NCBI RefSeq assembly: GCF_029168945.1
Contig: NC_083602.1
Span: forward strand, 72,932,600-72,996,599
DNA length: 64,000 nucleotides
Direction of reading: 5' to 3'
From: Cannabis sativa
Lineage: Eukaryota > Streptophyta > Magnoliopsida > Rosales > Cannabaceae
Of the stretch, positions 23,970 to 34,800 are shown piece by piece; the stretch's first letter is position 1, and each line of letters starts with the position of its first letter. The notes below the pieces were generated by a model. It did not search any database, was not told where the DNA came from, and saw nothing but the letters and a program-made list of their open reading frames with translations. Both the position numbers and the translations under genes were made by a program.

Positions 23970-24429
23970 GTAAGTTCCTCGTATCTTGTACACTAGACTG
24001 TTTGTTCATATAGCATGTTTTACTGTTCATTGATTTTTTCTGGGTTGGATGTTGAATTTTCGGGAATTTTTGTTTGAGTTTCTGCACAACGCGTTACATT
24101 CCTCCTCTTTTGCGTTAAGAATACTTCTTGTCACCATATTTTGGTCGAGGACCCTTCTTCGTCCCACGTAATGACACTTAAGGGTTTAGAGTAGACTTCG
24201 TCTTCTCAATTTTACCCTTTTTTTCCTTTTCTCTCCTTACTTTTTTTATAGTGTCACTATCTGTGGGATTCTTGCACCCGACTCTTGTCAAGGAAAACCT
24301 TGTGAGGCTTTCTTTTTTGGCAAGTGTCCGGAGGGGCCCTCTTTCCAGCGGTTAGGGGACCCACATTCCCTTTTTGAATTAGGGTTTGGTTTGGGGCCTG
24401 ACTGCTGGATTTTTTTCGATCTTTTTCAG
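23970..24429 (+). other. Probable 5'-UTR intron of B antisense gene
   Basis: The donor is TTCATGTAAGTTCC and the acceptor CTTTTTCAG. At 460 bp it is nearly the length of A's 464-bp intron, with diverged sequence. Confidence 0.62.
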
Positions 24430-25270
24430 ATGCAAAATCTCTGCATCCGTTGCTAAGTCTTCAAAGAAGGGAGAGAAGCACTTGGCCACCCCTTGAGGAG
24501 GTCATGAAGGGTCACATGGCCCAAGAGGGGCATAAGTCCCGTGCCAACGGGTGGGAAGTGGCTGAGGTTCATTCTACCCTGACCTGCGCCCATCAGCGGG
24601 AGCAGATTGTGGTGGTCGCAGGCATCAAGCCTTCGACCTTCGGGACTTACCACCGGTTGCCCCGAGACGAGGAGACGCCCAACCACAACTACGGGGGCTT
24701 CGGAGCCTGGAGCCAGACGCATCTTATGGCCGGGGCCATGCTCCCTCTCCAAGATTATTTCATTAACTTTCTTTTATTTGTCGGCCTTGCGCCATATCAA
24801 CTTATTCCTCAAGCTTACCGCTTGCTTTCAGGCTTGTTGATTTTTTACGCTGCCCGGAGCTGGGGCTCGCCCACTCCGGCAGAAATTTTGTATTTTTACG
24901 AACTTGTTTCTATCCCTAAAAGGGAGATAAACTTAAGGACGATTTTTACGGTCTCCGGGCCCATCCCTTGAATGAGGGCCCGGTCCCTTATAATTATCAG
25001 AAGCACGTGAAGGAGCTAAAGGACTTTAGAGACCAGGCCTTGAAGAAGGCTAAAAGAGATGAGCTCCTGACCCCCGTCTCTTGCAAGCACTGCGTCAAGC
25101 GCTTCGATGATGGCGTCTATATGGCCTGGCAGTCAAATGGCCAAAGCATCAAACTCGACTTCTATCCCAAGCCTGAGGAGGCTCTTGCCAAATTTCGGGA
25201 GAAGAAGAAGAAACTTGATGCCATGCTCGAGGCGGGTTGGGGCCCTCGCCTTCCTCCTCGTATTGATTAG
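24430..25270 (+). pseudogene. B antisense gene, start lost and internally deleted
   Basis: It is homologous to the A gene at 5893-8958. The A start ATG is missing after the splice acceptor. The other ATG at 24430 meets a stop after eight codons. From about 24500 the family domain can be read (HLMAGAMLPLQDYFINFLLF, AYRLLSGLLIFYAARSWG). A frameshift near 24925 follows. Near 25010-25015 the sequence jumps from the equivalent of A 6471 to A 8703, removing about 2231 bp, including most of the coiled coil. The tail is intact and ends KKKKLDAMLEAGWGPRLPP, showing the true C-terminus that A has lost by frameshift. Confidence 0.75.
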
Positions 25271-25643
25271 GCCGCGGAGTCCAGCCCATTTCACCAAGAT
25301 TATCTTTTTTTTTTCTTTTATTTACAGCTATTTTTCTTTTCTTCAAGACAATGCTTCTTTATTTTCTAAGGGGAGACAATTATTATGGCCCGTCCCCAGG
25401 CCTTTTGTATTATATTATTATTATTTTGACCTACCCTTTGGGTCAGGATATTTTATATATATGGTCACTTTGATGCATATTCTTTTTGCCTGTTTTACAT
25501 CTGTCCGTGTGGTATGCCTTAGTACCCCCTGAGTGGCACGAAAACTTTGTTTTTAAGGCATTCAGTTTTATTTAAAATTTAGAGGTTGCATACATTTTGA
25601 CGGTACAAATTCTTTAAACAAAGCCTACGTTAACATATTTGGA
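25271..25643. other. B: convergent 3' region
   Basis: T-rich, with no gene. One copy of the foldback CCTACCCTTTGGGTCAGGAT lies at about 25430, where A has three. Confidence 0.6.
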
Positions 25644-25919
25644 CTATTGGTAATACTTCCGGAGATGATCGGCGTTCCAGGCCCTTGGCACAATGGTTCC
25701 ATCCATCCTTTTTAGCTTATAGGTTCCGGAGCCGATCTCATCCTCGATTTCATATGGCCCTTCCCAATTTGGCCCAAGTACCCCCGCTCCGGGTTCTTGA
25801 GTGACTGGGAAGACTCTTCTTAAGACCATATCTCCAATAGTGAATTTTCTGTTTTTAACTTTGGAGTTAAAATATTTAGTCACCTTCTTTTGATAAGCTA
25901 CCATTCGTATTTGAGACTC
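25644..25919 (-). pseudogene. pol: B integrase, C-terminal part
   Basis: The C-terminal domain has KKVTKYFNSKVKNRKFTIGD and GPNWEGPYEIEDEIGSGTYK and ends RAWNADHLRKYYQ. B keeps the Gln codon that is a stop in A at 9727, but a frameshift near 25925 separates this part from the core. Confidence 0.86.
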
Positions 25920-26606
25920 GTCCTGGAGCGTTCAACTTGATCCAGCGCTTCCTGTAACAAAGCTTGGTTTATAGCTGGATCATAGGTTGTTCTCCTATGG
26001 GACGGAATAACGTTTCCACCGGGACCATTGCTTCGAAACCGTACGCCATTGAAAAAGGCGAGTGGCCGGTTGTAGTTCTTGGGGTCGTTCGGTAGGCCCA
26101 TAACACTCTTGGCAATTCTTCACGCCAATTGTTTTTGCAGGCCAGCAGCTTTTTCGTTAGGGTGACCTTTAGGATTTTGTTAACTGCTTCTGCTTGTCCA
26201 TTTGTTTGTGGCCTTGCCACCGCGGAGAAGCTTTTAACAACTCCGTGTTGGTTGCAGAAGTCAGTGAACTCTTCGCAATCAAATTGCTTTCCATTGTCAG
26301 AGACTATTTTGTGAGGCAAGCCATCGCGACACACTATGTTTTTAATAACAAAGTCTAGTTCTTTTTAGCAGTTATAGTCTTCATTGGCTCAGCCTCCGTC
26401 CATTTGGTGAAGTAGTCTACTGCTACTATCGCATACTTTACTCCTCCCTTTCCTGTTGGCAAGGACCCAATAAGATCTATCCCGCAGACTGCGAAGGGCC
26501 AGAGACTAGTCATCAGGGTAATCTCATTGGGAGGAGCTCTCGGTATGTTCGCGAACCTTTGGCACGAATCACATTTCTGGACGTAGTCTATGCAGTCTTT
26601 TTTCAT
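25920..26606 (-). pseudogene. pol: B integrase catalytic core
   Basis: The frame from 26606 reads CDSCQRFANIPRAPPNEITL, GIDLIGSLPTGKGGVKYAIV (first catalytic Asp in the following VDYFTKW) and TITAKKN. A one-base loss near 26360 shifts the frame. The core then continues from about 26334 with GLPHKIVSDNGKQFDCEEF and QTNGQAEAVNKILK. A further shift near 26000 is visible because HRRTTYDPAINQALL continues in another frame. Confidence 0.85.
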
Positions 26607-26612
26607 TGTTGG

Positions 26613-26882
26613 CTAGAAGTACCCTTGTCTCAGTATTTTCTTTGAGAGACTCGGTCCTCCTGTATGATCTCCACAGAACCCTTCGTGGACCTCTAGCATA
26701 ATTTGCTTAGCTTCAGGGTCCGATACACACCTTAAATAAGGCATGCTGAGTCCTCTTCGGTAGAGAGTTTTATCCATCATCACATAACGGTGAGCCTGAT
26801 ACTGAATCTTTCTGGACAGTGCCCTTTCTTGAGGCAACTCACCTTTTGTTATGTATTCAATGATGAGGACCATCAAGCTGGG
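26613..26882 (-). pseudogene. pol: B integrase zinc domain and linker
   Basis: It reads IEYITKGELPQERALSRKIQ, then HEGFCGDHTGGPSLSKKILR, the first half of the HHCC finger. A stop at about 26613 replaces a Trp (FWPTMKKD in A), so the second Cys pair is in the next open stretch. Upstream the frame is cut by N2 at 26888. Confidence 0.85.
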
Positions 26883-26887
26883 TTATT

Positions 26888-28228
26888 TGTTAGGTTATTT
26901 TTAGTATTAATTTTAGATTAATTTTAGTATATTTTTAATTTAGTTTTAATCGTGTTTGGGGGAATTTTTACGCTTGTTGTCTTTTATTTTTGCAGATTTA
27001 AAATAGAAGAAGATTAGAAAAATATCAGAGAAAAAGATGGGAAAAAGATAAAAATATCATGATATTTAAAATAGAGAAAATTGTGCAAGGAAATAAAGCT
27101 GAAACATGAAGCCTAAATTCCACGATGTTTTGATTAGATTTTGGAAAATGCCAAAACATAAAAGTTCTAGATCTCTCTTTTATCTTTCCGGAACATCTTG
27201 AATCGTCCAATTCCGAGCAATATCGAGAGAGTTATGACCAAAATACTATCAGTCGACGCAACAGAAAAAATATCTCGTTTGAGGTTTCCCAAAAATTTAA
27301 ATTCGAATTGGAATTTAAACATGTGCGTTTTTTCCATCTTTTTAGGCCTTCAATGCCTATATAAAGGGAAGAAGGGAGTTGATTTCAGCAAGCAATTTTA
27401 GAGAGAAAAAAAGGAGAGAATTCAGATACAGAGTGGAGAGATCAACTGCAAAATTGGAGGCATACTTCTCAGGGTTTTTCAGCATTCTTCTCTTCTTCTC
27501 TTCTCTATTTTTATCTCTTTTCTTAATGTTAATATGTGTAATTGTGCTACAATGAACATGAGTAACTAAACACTTTATTAGGGTTAGATGGATATTGTTT
27601 GACATTGTTTATGGTTTTAATATGATTTATTTTCCCCATAATTTCTATGTATTTTATTTTATTTGTGCTTAATTACTTTTAATTGCCTGATCACCAATTA
27701 TCTGTCTATGATTTTGATGCGAAATCTGAGAAGTGAGTGTCAAATATGCTATAGTAAAATAGAACTGAATTTCGATATAGGACGAAAGTACCTATATGGT
27801 TTAGATAGCTTATAGGGTTTCTGTGTTTAATGCCTGTTGCATGTTAAATTTATTACGAGAGTAGAAAGTTTGCATGTAATTGAGATTTATATATCTGAGA
27901 AGACTATAAATTACCTTAGTAAACCTGCTATTGCATAGAAATTAATATTAGGAAAATAATCCTATTAGACCATAATCAATAGAAACAATTGAAATCGAAG
28001 CCCTAGTTTTTATTAACTATCAATTTTCTTGAATAATTGCTTCTTACTAGTTCCTTATTTTTAATTCTTTCTTATTTTTCATTCTTTTCTATTCCTTTAT
28101 TTAACCAAATAGAAGTAAAAGTTTAATTTTAACGTACTTAACTACACTCCCTGTGGGATCGACCTCACTCCTGGTGAGTCTACTACTTGAAACGGTACGT
28201 ACACTTGCGTGTGCAAAATATCGCAACA
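26888..28228 (+). repeat. N2 left LTR
   Basis: 1341 bp. The TATA motif TATATAAA is at 27358-27365, and the LTR ends TATCGCAACA. Confidence 0.95.
27358..27365 (+). promoter_or_regulatory. TATA box in N2 LTR
   Basis: CCTATATAAAGGG is also present in the right LTR at 31117-31124. Confidence 0.7.
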
Positions 28229-28234
28229 AGTTTT

Positions 28235-28252
28235 TGGCGCCGTTGCCGGGGA
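28235..28252 (+). promoter_or_regulatory. N2 primer-binding site (tRNA-Asp type)
   Basis: TGGCGCCGTTGCCGGGGA lies 6 bp after the left LTR, a full match to the pattern seen in Athila-like elements. Confidence 0.8.
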
Positions 28253-28422
28253 GTGATAGTTAATATTATTAAAAATTAAATTTTGTTCTAATTTGGTTTT
28301 TCTTTTTAGTTTTAGTATTAATTTTTTTTTTGTTTCAAATTTTTATCTTTTTAGTACTAATTTAGTTTTATTTTATTTTACTAATATTTTATTGATGAGC
28401 TTGACCTGCAAGATAAATTCAG

Positions 28423-29169
28423 ATGCTATATCTTGAGGATTTTGCCCAACAACACAATGAACCATTCTATTCTGCTTGGAGGAGATTTAAAGAGTATGGA
28501 GAAAGATGTTATCCCACTTTCTCAAGTGGGTGTTTTACGTGGCTCTTTTATAATGGACTTAATAATGAAACAAGAAGCTGGGTTGATTATGGAGCAGAGG
28601 CAACTGGAGCACCTCTATTAATGAGAGGCTATGATGTAATAAATCTGTTGAATAACATGGCAGATTTTGATTACGACTGGCATTGGGATCCATCACTTCA
28701 GGGTTGGAGTCACCAATACCCACCTTATTGCCCAAATTCATCCCAACAATCTGAAAAAGAGGAGCAACTACTAGCACTTATGCAATCACTTCCAGGAGAG
28801 ATTAATCGCTTAACAGACATGGTGAGATCCTTATGTGATAATTCAGTGGCTCATGATTCAGAATGTAATAACTCCAATAATGAAAGTTATGAGAGTTATT
28901 GCTACAATGAAGAAGGGTCATTAGTTGAATACAAGGAAGATAATGAGCCTACAATTGAAGATCAAGATCCTTGTGAAGAGGAACTCATTGAACATGAAAT
29001 CACAAGCAAGGTTATGGATAGCCATATGGAGAGTGAGCAACAAGAAGAAAGGTTGTTAGAAGAAAGTGTAGATACTGTGACATTGGAGGATGAGGAAGAA
29101 CATGGCATCATTGATTCGACTTCGTCAATGATATTGACAAACAAACCACCACTGAATCCATATATTTGA
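28423..29169 (+). CDS. gag: N2 gag-like protein
   Basis: Intact 248-codon frame from ATG 28423 to TGA 29167. Residues about 1-90 are a retrotransposon-gag-like helical domain with FAQQHNEPFYSAWRRFKEYG, WLFYNGLNNETRSWVDYG and LLNNMADFDYDWHWDP. Residues 95-125 are Gln/Glu/Leu-rich, and the C-terminal half is very acidic (YKEDNEPTIEDQDPCEEELI). There is no CCHC zinc knuckle. The N1 gag is a distant relative. A conserved box (LAKLEG, AYYGRQPLID) lies beyond the stop in another frame at 29271-29358, so the original protein was probably longer. It would act in the cytoplasm in particle assembly if it works at all; that is inference. Confidence 0.75.
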   Translation: MLYLEDFAQQHNEPFYSAWRRFKEYGERCYPTFSSGCFTWLFYNGLNNETRSWVDYGAEATGAPLLMRGYDVINLLNNMADFDYDWHWDPSLQGWSHQYPPYCPNSSQQSEKEEQLLALMQSLPGEINRLTDMVRSLCDNSVAHDSECNNSNNESYESYCYNEEGSLVEYKEDNEPTIEDQDPCEEELIEHEITSKVMDSHMESEQQEERLLEESVDTVTLEDEEEHGIIDSTSSMILTNKPPLNPYI

Positions 29170-30646
29170 TCAACATCATATTATATCCTCTGCGAGCTAC
29201 GAAAGGCTTCTCCCCAAGCACATCATCCAAAGTCTTATGTTGTTGGTGCTGACTTTGGTTCAAACTCATCGCTTGCCAAGCTTGAAGGCAAGTACAATAA
29301 CAATTTTTAAGTTGGCTTGCATGATGCTTATTATGGGCGTCAACCGCTTATTGATGTGGCACCCAGGTAAGTTTCCTTTCGTTTTTCTTTAATGTCACAT
29401 TGGGGACAATGTGTCACATTAGTTTGGGGGAGGAGTGACTTAATTTTTATTTTGAGTTTTAAGTTTTATGTCTTTTAATTTTTAATTTTTAGTTTTTTAT
29501 TGTTTTGAGTCAATTTGCTTAATGTGAGTCAATTTGAAAGTAGGTAGGCAGCATGATTTGAAAAGTTTATTTATTTTTTTTGAAAATCCGTGTGCTTGGT
29601 GATATTACATTCTTGACTAATTTTAATTTTATACTGAACATAGAATCATATTAGGTAATTTTCTAGTAATTGAATTGATTTATGTATGCTAAATTGGAAC
29701 ATGTGGAAAGTTGTTTAAAATAAATTCTAGAACTTGCTTGCTTGCTATTTGAGGCGAAATAATAAATTATGCATGATTAGGAAAGTGATTTAGGCAATTT
29801 TTTGGATCGATTATGCCTTTCAAGCCATCCTTGTAAATTTTATCCTAGTTACCTTTTTTGAGCCTTAACCTATTCTTTGTTCTACACATATTGAGCATAA
29901 AAAGATAAACCCATGAATATCCACAATTTGACCCTAATCATACCATAAGTAGATCTTTAGTTTGGGAGAATTTGGATGGGAAGTTTGTTGTATGTGTGTG
30001 GAAAAGGTGTGAAAATTGAGAGAATATAAAAAAATTTGATTGGAAACAACTTGAAAAAAGAAAAGAAAAGAAAAATCTGACAATCAGTGTCAAATCTAAA
30101 AAAAAAATAAATAAATATAAAGTTGTTACAATTTTGTTGAAAAAAAATTAAATATGTCTCAAGTAATTAGAAAAAGGGGTATTGGGATTGTGTAAAAAAT
30201 ATTTTGGGTGACATGATTGGAGAAGCTTATGGTATAGACAAGCCTAAATGACCATTTCAACTACCTTTACCCTAAGCCTAACATTACAAGCCTAGAAAGA
30301 CCTTCTGATTCTTAGTTGTGCATTAATCTATATTTGTGGAGAATAGTAAGTATTCCAAGCATATGGAGTTCTAGGTTAGTGGATTGATGATTGTAATTGG
30401 CATGCATAAAGTGGTTTAATTGTTAGTTAATTGCATTATATGGTTTTATGAGCTAAATGAAAATAAATTAAAATCTGTCAAGGGTGTAATTGAATTGAAA
30501 TTCTAGATTATATGCATAAGTGAATTTTTTTTTATAATCATGTTATTGAAGCTACTTGAAAATTACCCATGTTTTGAAGATTGACTTGTTTAATGTTTAT
30601 TTAGTGTCTTACTCGAGGACGAGTAAAAGCTTAGTTTGGGGGAATT
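29170..30646 (+). other. N2 3' non-coding region
   Basis: There is no intact gene. It starts with the remnant of a gag C-terminal box (29271-29358). A perfect 7-bp stem with a GGGA loop follows, CACATTG-GGGA-CAATGTG (about 29396-29413), and then AGTTTGGGGGAGG. The rest is A+T-rich. A polypurine tract TTTGGGGGAATT directly precedes the right LTR at 30647. Confidence 0.75.
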
Positions 30647-31987
30647 TGTTAGGTTATTTTTAGTATTAATTTTAGATTAATTTTAGTATATTTTTAATTT
30701 AGTTTTAATCGTGTTTGGTGCATTTTTACGCTTGTTATCTTTTATTTTTGCAGATTTAAAATAGAAGAAGATTAGAAAAATATCAGAGAAAAAGATGGGA
30801 ATAAGATAAAAATATCATGATATTTAAAATAGAGAAAATTGTGCAAGGAAATAAAGCAGAAATTTCATGCCTGAATTCCACGATGTTTTGATTAAATTTT
30901 GGAAAAAGTTAAAACATAAAAGTTCTAGATCTCTCTTTTATCTTTCCGGAACATCTTGAATCATCCAATTCCGAGCAATATTGAGAGAGTTATGACCAAA
31001 ATACTATCAGTCAACGCAGTAGAAAAAATATCTCGTTTGAGGTTTCCCAAAAATTTAAATTCGAATTGGAATTTAAACATGTGCGTTTTTTCCATCTTTT
31101 TTAGGCCTTCAATGCCTATATAAAGGGAAGAAGGGAGTTGATTTCAGCAAGCAATTTCAGAGAGAAAAAAAAGGAGAGAATTCAGATACAGAGTGGAGAG
31201 ATCAACTGCAAAATTGGAGGCATACTTCTCAGGGTTTTCAGCATTCTTCTCTTCTTCTCTTCTCTATTTTTATCTCTTTTCTTAATGTTAATATGTGTAA
31301 TTGTGCTACAATGAACATGATTAACTAAACACTTTATTAGGGTTAGATGGATATTGTTTGACATTGTTTATGGTTTTAATATGATTTATTTTCCTCCTAA
31401 TTTCTATGTATTCTATTTTATTTGTGCTTAATTACTTTTCATTGCCTGATCACCAATTATCTGTCTATGATTTTGATGCGAGATCTGAGAAGTGAGTGTC
31501 AAATATGCTATAGTAAAATAGAACTGAATTTCGATATAGGACGAGAGTACCTATATGGTTTAGATAGCTTATAGGGTTTCTGTGTTTAATGCCTGTTGCA
31601 TGTTAAATTTATCACGAGAGTAGAAAGTTTGCATGTAATTGAGATTTATATATCTGAGAAGACTATAAATTACCTTAGTAAACCTGCTATTGCATAGAAA
31701 TTAATATTAGGAAAATAATCCTATTAGACCATAATCAATAGAAACAATTGAAATCGAAGCCCTAGTTTTTATTAACTATCAATTTTCTTGAATAATTGCT
31801 TCTTACTAGTTCCTTATTATTAATTCTTTCTTATTTTTCATTCTTTTCTATTCCTTTATTTAACCAAATAGAAGTAAAAGTTTAATTTTAACGTACTTAA
31901 CTACACTCCCTGTGGGATCGACCTCACTCCTGGTGAGTCTACTACTTGAAACGGTACGTACACTTGCGTGTGCAAAATATCGCAACA
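30647..31987 (+). repeat. N2 right LTR
   Basis: 1341 bp, the same length as the left LTR. Only scattered substitutions are seen. Confidence 0.95.
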
Positions 31988-31992
31988 TTCTT

Positions 31993-32354
31993 GCCCAACC
32001 GTTGTTATGGCCTCTTTTATTTTGATGCTTGGCTCTGCCAAGCGTTCCACGAGTACCACCCCCAGTTTCTCAATTTCACTGTCTGAAGCTAACATAGCCA
32101 GACAGTCCGCGTGAGCATTCTTTTCTCTGGGGATTCTTTCCATTTTGTAATCCGTGAACTCGTGGAGTAATTCCCGGACTATCGCCACGTACGCGACCAT
32201 TCTTTCTCCGCGCGTCTGATACTCTCCCGATACCTGGTTCACTACCAGTTGGGAATCGCTGTAGACTTCCACTCTTTTAGCCCCCACGGTCTTTGCTAGT
32301 CTTAGCCTTGCTATCAAGGCTTCATATTCAGCCTCATTGTTTGAAGCTGAGAAG
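31993..32354 (-). pseudogene. pol: B second (archaeal-type) RNase H
   Basis: It reads VYSDSQLVVNQVSGEYQTRG and ERIPREKNAHADCLAMLASD, the second half of the aRNase H found in A at 10318-12114, with its catalytic Asp and His-x2-Asp. Immediately downstream N2 is inserted. A frameshift near 32340-32370 separates it from the first half of the domain (WKVFVDGASNENGSGAGVA). Confidence 0.87.
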
Positions 32355-33050
32355 TCAAACCGTAGGGGGTGCTTGGAGTCGAAGTCCGCTTGGAGATATC
32401 ATTGCGACCCCTGCTCCGGATCCATTCTCATTGGAGGCTCCATCTACAAATACTTTCCATGCTGGGACTAATGGTGTGGGTATGTTTCCGGTAGCTTCGG
32501 CTTCATTACACTCCGTGATGAAGTCTGCCAACGCTTGTCCCTTTATGGAAATGCAGGGAATGTAGTGCAGGTCAAATTGGCTTAACTCCATTGCCCATTT
32601 GAGGAGCCTTCCGGATGCCTCTGGCCTTTGCAGGACTTGCCGGAGAGGGTGGTTGGTCAACACCTTGATTGGGTGAGCTTGGAAGTAGGGTCTCAACTTC
32701 CTCGAGGACATCAGGAGGCAAAAAACTAGTTTTTCAATGACTGGGTATCGCGTCTCCGCTCCTATCATGCGCTTGCTGACATAGTACACGGGATGCTGAG
32801 TTTTCTCCTCCTCCTGGACTAGGGCTGCGCTGACCGCATGTTCGGAGACGGTTAAGTATAGGAACAAGTCCTCTCCGAGAACAGGTTTTGACAAGATTGA
32901 AGGTTTGGCCATGTGCTCTTTTAGTTTTTTGAATGCCTCCTCGCACTCGTCGGACCATTTGAATTTCTGACACTTCTTCAAGATGTTGAAGAAGGGAATG
33001 CACTTGTCTGTGGACCGGGAGATAAAACGGCTCACGGCAGCAACCTTTCC
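32355..33050 (-). pseudogene. pol: B RT C-terminus, degenerate RNase H, start of second RNase H
   Basis: The frame starts SRFISRSTDKCIPFFNILKK (RT thumb). The original RNase H region has LYLTVSEHAVSAALVQEEEK, again lacking the catalytic Asp. The connection LLKWAMELSQFDLHYIPCIS leads to FVDGASNENGSGAGVAMISP. One extra base near 33050 (CCTTGTTAGG where A has CCGGTTAGG) shifts it out of frame with RT. Confidence 0.88.
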
Positions 33051-34800
33051 TTGTTAGGCTCTGCACATCTTTGTGTTTCTTTAGGGATGTCATGCTCAGG
33101 AGAGCTTGAATTTTTTCTGGATTTGCCTCAATCCCGCTCTGACTGACGATGAAGCCCAGAAACTTCCCTGACTTAACCCCGAAAGTGCACTTCTTCGGGT
33201 TGAGTTTCATTCTGTATCTCTGGACCACTTCAAAACATTCTTCTAAATCGTCCGCGTGGCTAGTGCATGCTTTTGACTTGACTAGCATGTCATCCACGTA
33301 TACCTCCATATTTCGCCCTAAGAGGCCCTTAAACATCCAGTTCACCATTCTTTGATAAGTTGCGCCAGCATTTTTCAGTCCAAAAGGCATGACTAGGTAG
33401 CAGTATACCCCTGTATCGGTCCTAAAGCTAGTGCACTCTTGATCCGCTACATGCATTTTAATTTGGTTGTAACCGGCGTACGCGTCCATGAAGGACAGTA
33501 GTTTGAATCCGGAGGTGGCGTCCACCATCTGGTCGATCCTGGGTAAAGGGAAACAATCCTTTGGGCAAACTTTGTTTAGATCAGTGAAGTCTATACAAAC
33601 CCGCCAGGTCCCGTTAGGCTTCGGCACCAGGACCGGATCGGCTAGCCACTCCGGGTAGTAGACATCTCGAATCATGCCACTCGTTAGTAGTTTGTCCACC
33701 TCTTTCTCTAAGGCTTCGGCCTTTACTGAGTCGAGGGGGCGTCGCTTCTGTTGGACCGGTGGCATGTCCGGGTGGACATTGAGGACATGGGTCATGAAGT
33801 GGGGACTTATTCCAGTCATGTATTCTTGGCACCATGCGAAAACGTCAATGGCACCTCTCAATGTCTTTATTATTTTTTCTGTTTCCTCCGGTTCTAGGCT
33901 CTTTCCTAGACGGAGGACTTTGGTGGAGTCGAGGTCGCACACTGACACTTCCTCGGCATCCTCCATTGGTTTTACAATTTTCTCGGATCCCACACGGGGA
34001 TCCAACTCATCTTCTTCCGCCATTTCTGGCTCAATAGTTTCTCGGACCATCAATACGGGTAGGTGGGCTGCAACGTTATAGCACTGCCTAGCCTCCCCTT
34101 GGTTTCCCCTCACGGTCCCTATCCCAGCCTCCTGGGTTGGGAATTTCAGGCACAAGTGCCGTATTGACGTGACTGCACCAAAGTCCACCAAGGCCGGTCG
34201 GCCAAGGATTGCGTTATAAGCTGTTGGGCAGTCCACCACCACAAACGTGCAGTACTTGAAGGTGCTCTGGGGTGTATCCGGGCACAAGGTGACTGGGAGC
34301 GTCACTTTTCCCATAGGGATAAGTGTTGTTCCATTGAACCCTGTGAGTTGGGAACCACTTGGTGATAAGTCTCGGTCCGTTAGGCCTATTGTAGTGAAGG
34401 CCTCTTTGAATAGCAGATTCACGGATCTCCCATTGTCGATCAGGACTCTGGCCACGATCTTATTGGCAATGGGGGTCTCTATGACCAACGGGTCATGGTG
34501 AGGAAAATGCACTGTTTTAGCGTCTTCTTCCGTGAATGTAATGGGCTGATCCATTAGCCGGGGCCTTTGAGCTGGGAGTTGAGTAATTTCCCAAACTTCA
34601 TCGTGTTTCACGGCCCCTGCGTACCGCTTGAGCTCCTTGCGGGTAGTTCCTCCGATGTGGGGTCCTCCCGAGATCATAGCCACTCTCCCGTTGGGTCTAG
34701 GTGGCAGGCCGGGCATATGCTGGGCATCTCCGGGGGGAACAACTGGAGCCAATACTCCTGCTGCACCCCCTGGTGCTCCTTGCGGCAAAGCTCCAGCCAC
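33051..34800 (-). pseudogene. pol: B protease and reverse transcriptase
   Basis: From upstream, the protease-like motif is VLIDNGRSVNLLFKEAF, keeping the Asp that A lacks. RT then follows in one uninterrupted stretch, which A does not have because of the solo LTR: PLDSVKAEALEKEVDKLL, ADPVLVPKPNGTWRVCIDF, SFMDAYAGYNQIKM, MPFGLKNAGATYQRMVN and EVYVDDMLVKSKAC. This is the best RT copy in the window for placing the family. The frame ends by the +1 shift near 33050. Confidence 0.9.

Larger units (their letters stand above)
26888..31987 (+). mobile_element. N2: complete gag-only LTR retrotransposon (TR-GAG type)
   Basis: N2 is 5100 bp, starts TGTTAGGTTATTT and ends TATCGCAACA. Flanks are TTATT (26883-26887) and TTCTT (31988-31992). 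Element A shows the uninterrupted site (GGGTTCTTGCCC), so the duplication is TTCTT with one later change. The two 1341-bp LTRs are almost identical. The inside has a tRNA-Asp-type primer site, one intact 248-codon gag-like gene, a non-coding part and a polypurine tract, with no enzymes. Movement would need enzymes from another element. Confidence 0.93.

Noticed and set aside
25005..25020. B antisense-gene deletion as a retro-copied splicing event
   Set aside because: The lost segment does not begin with GT and end with AG at a boundary that gives the observed join; short homology explains it better.
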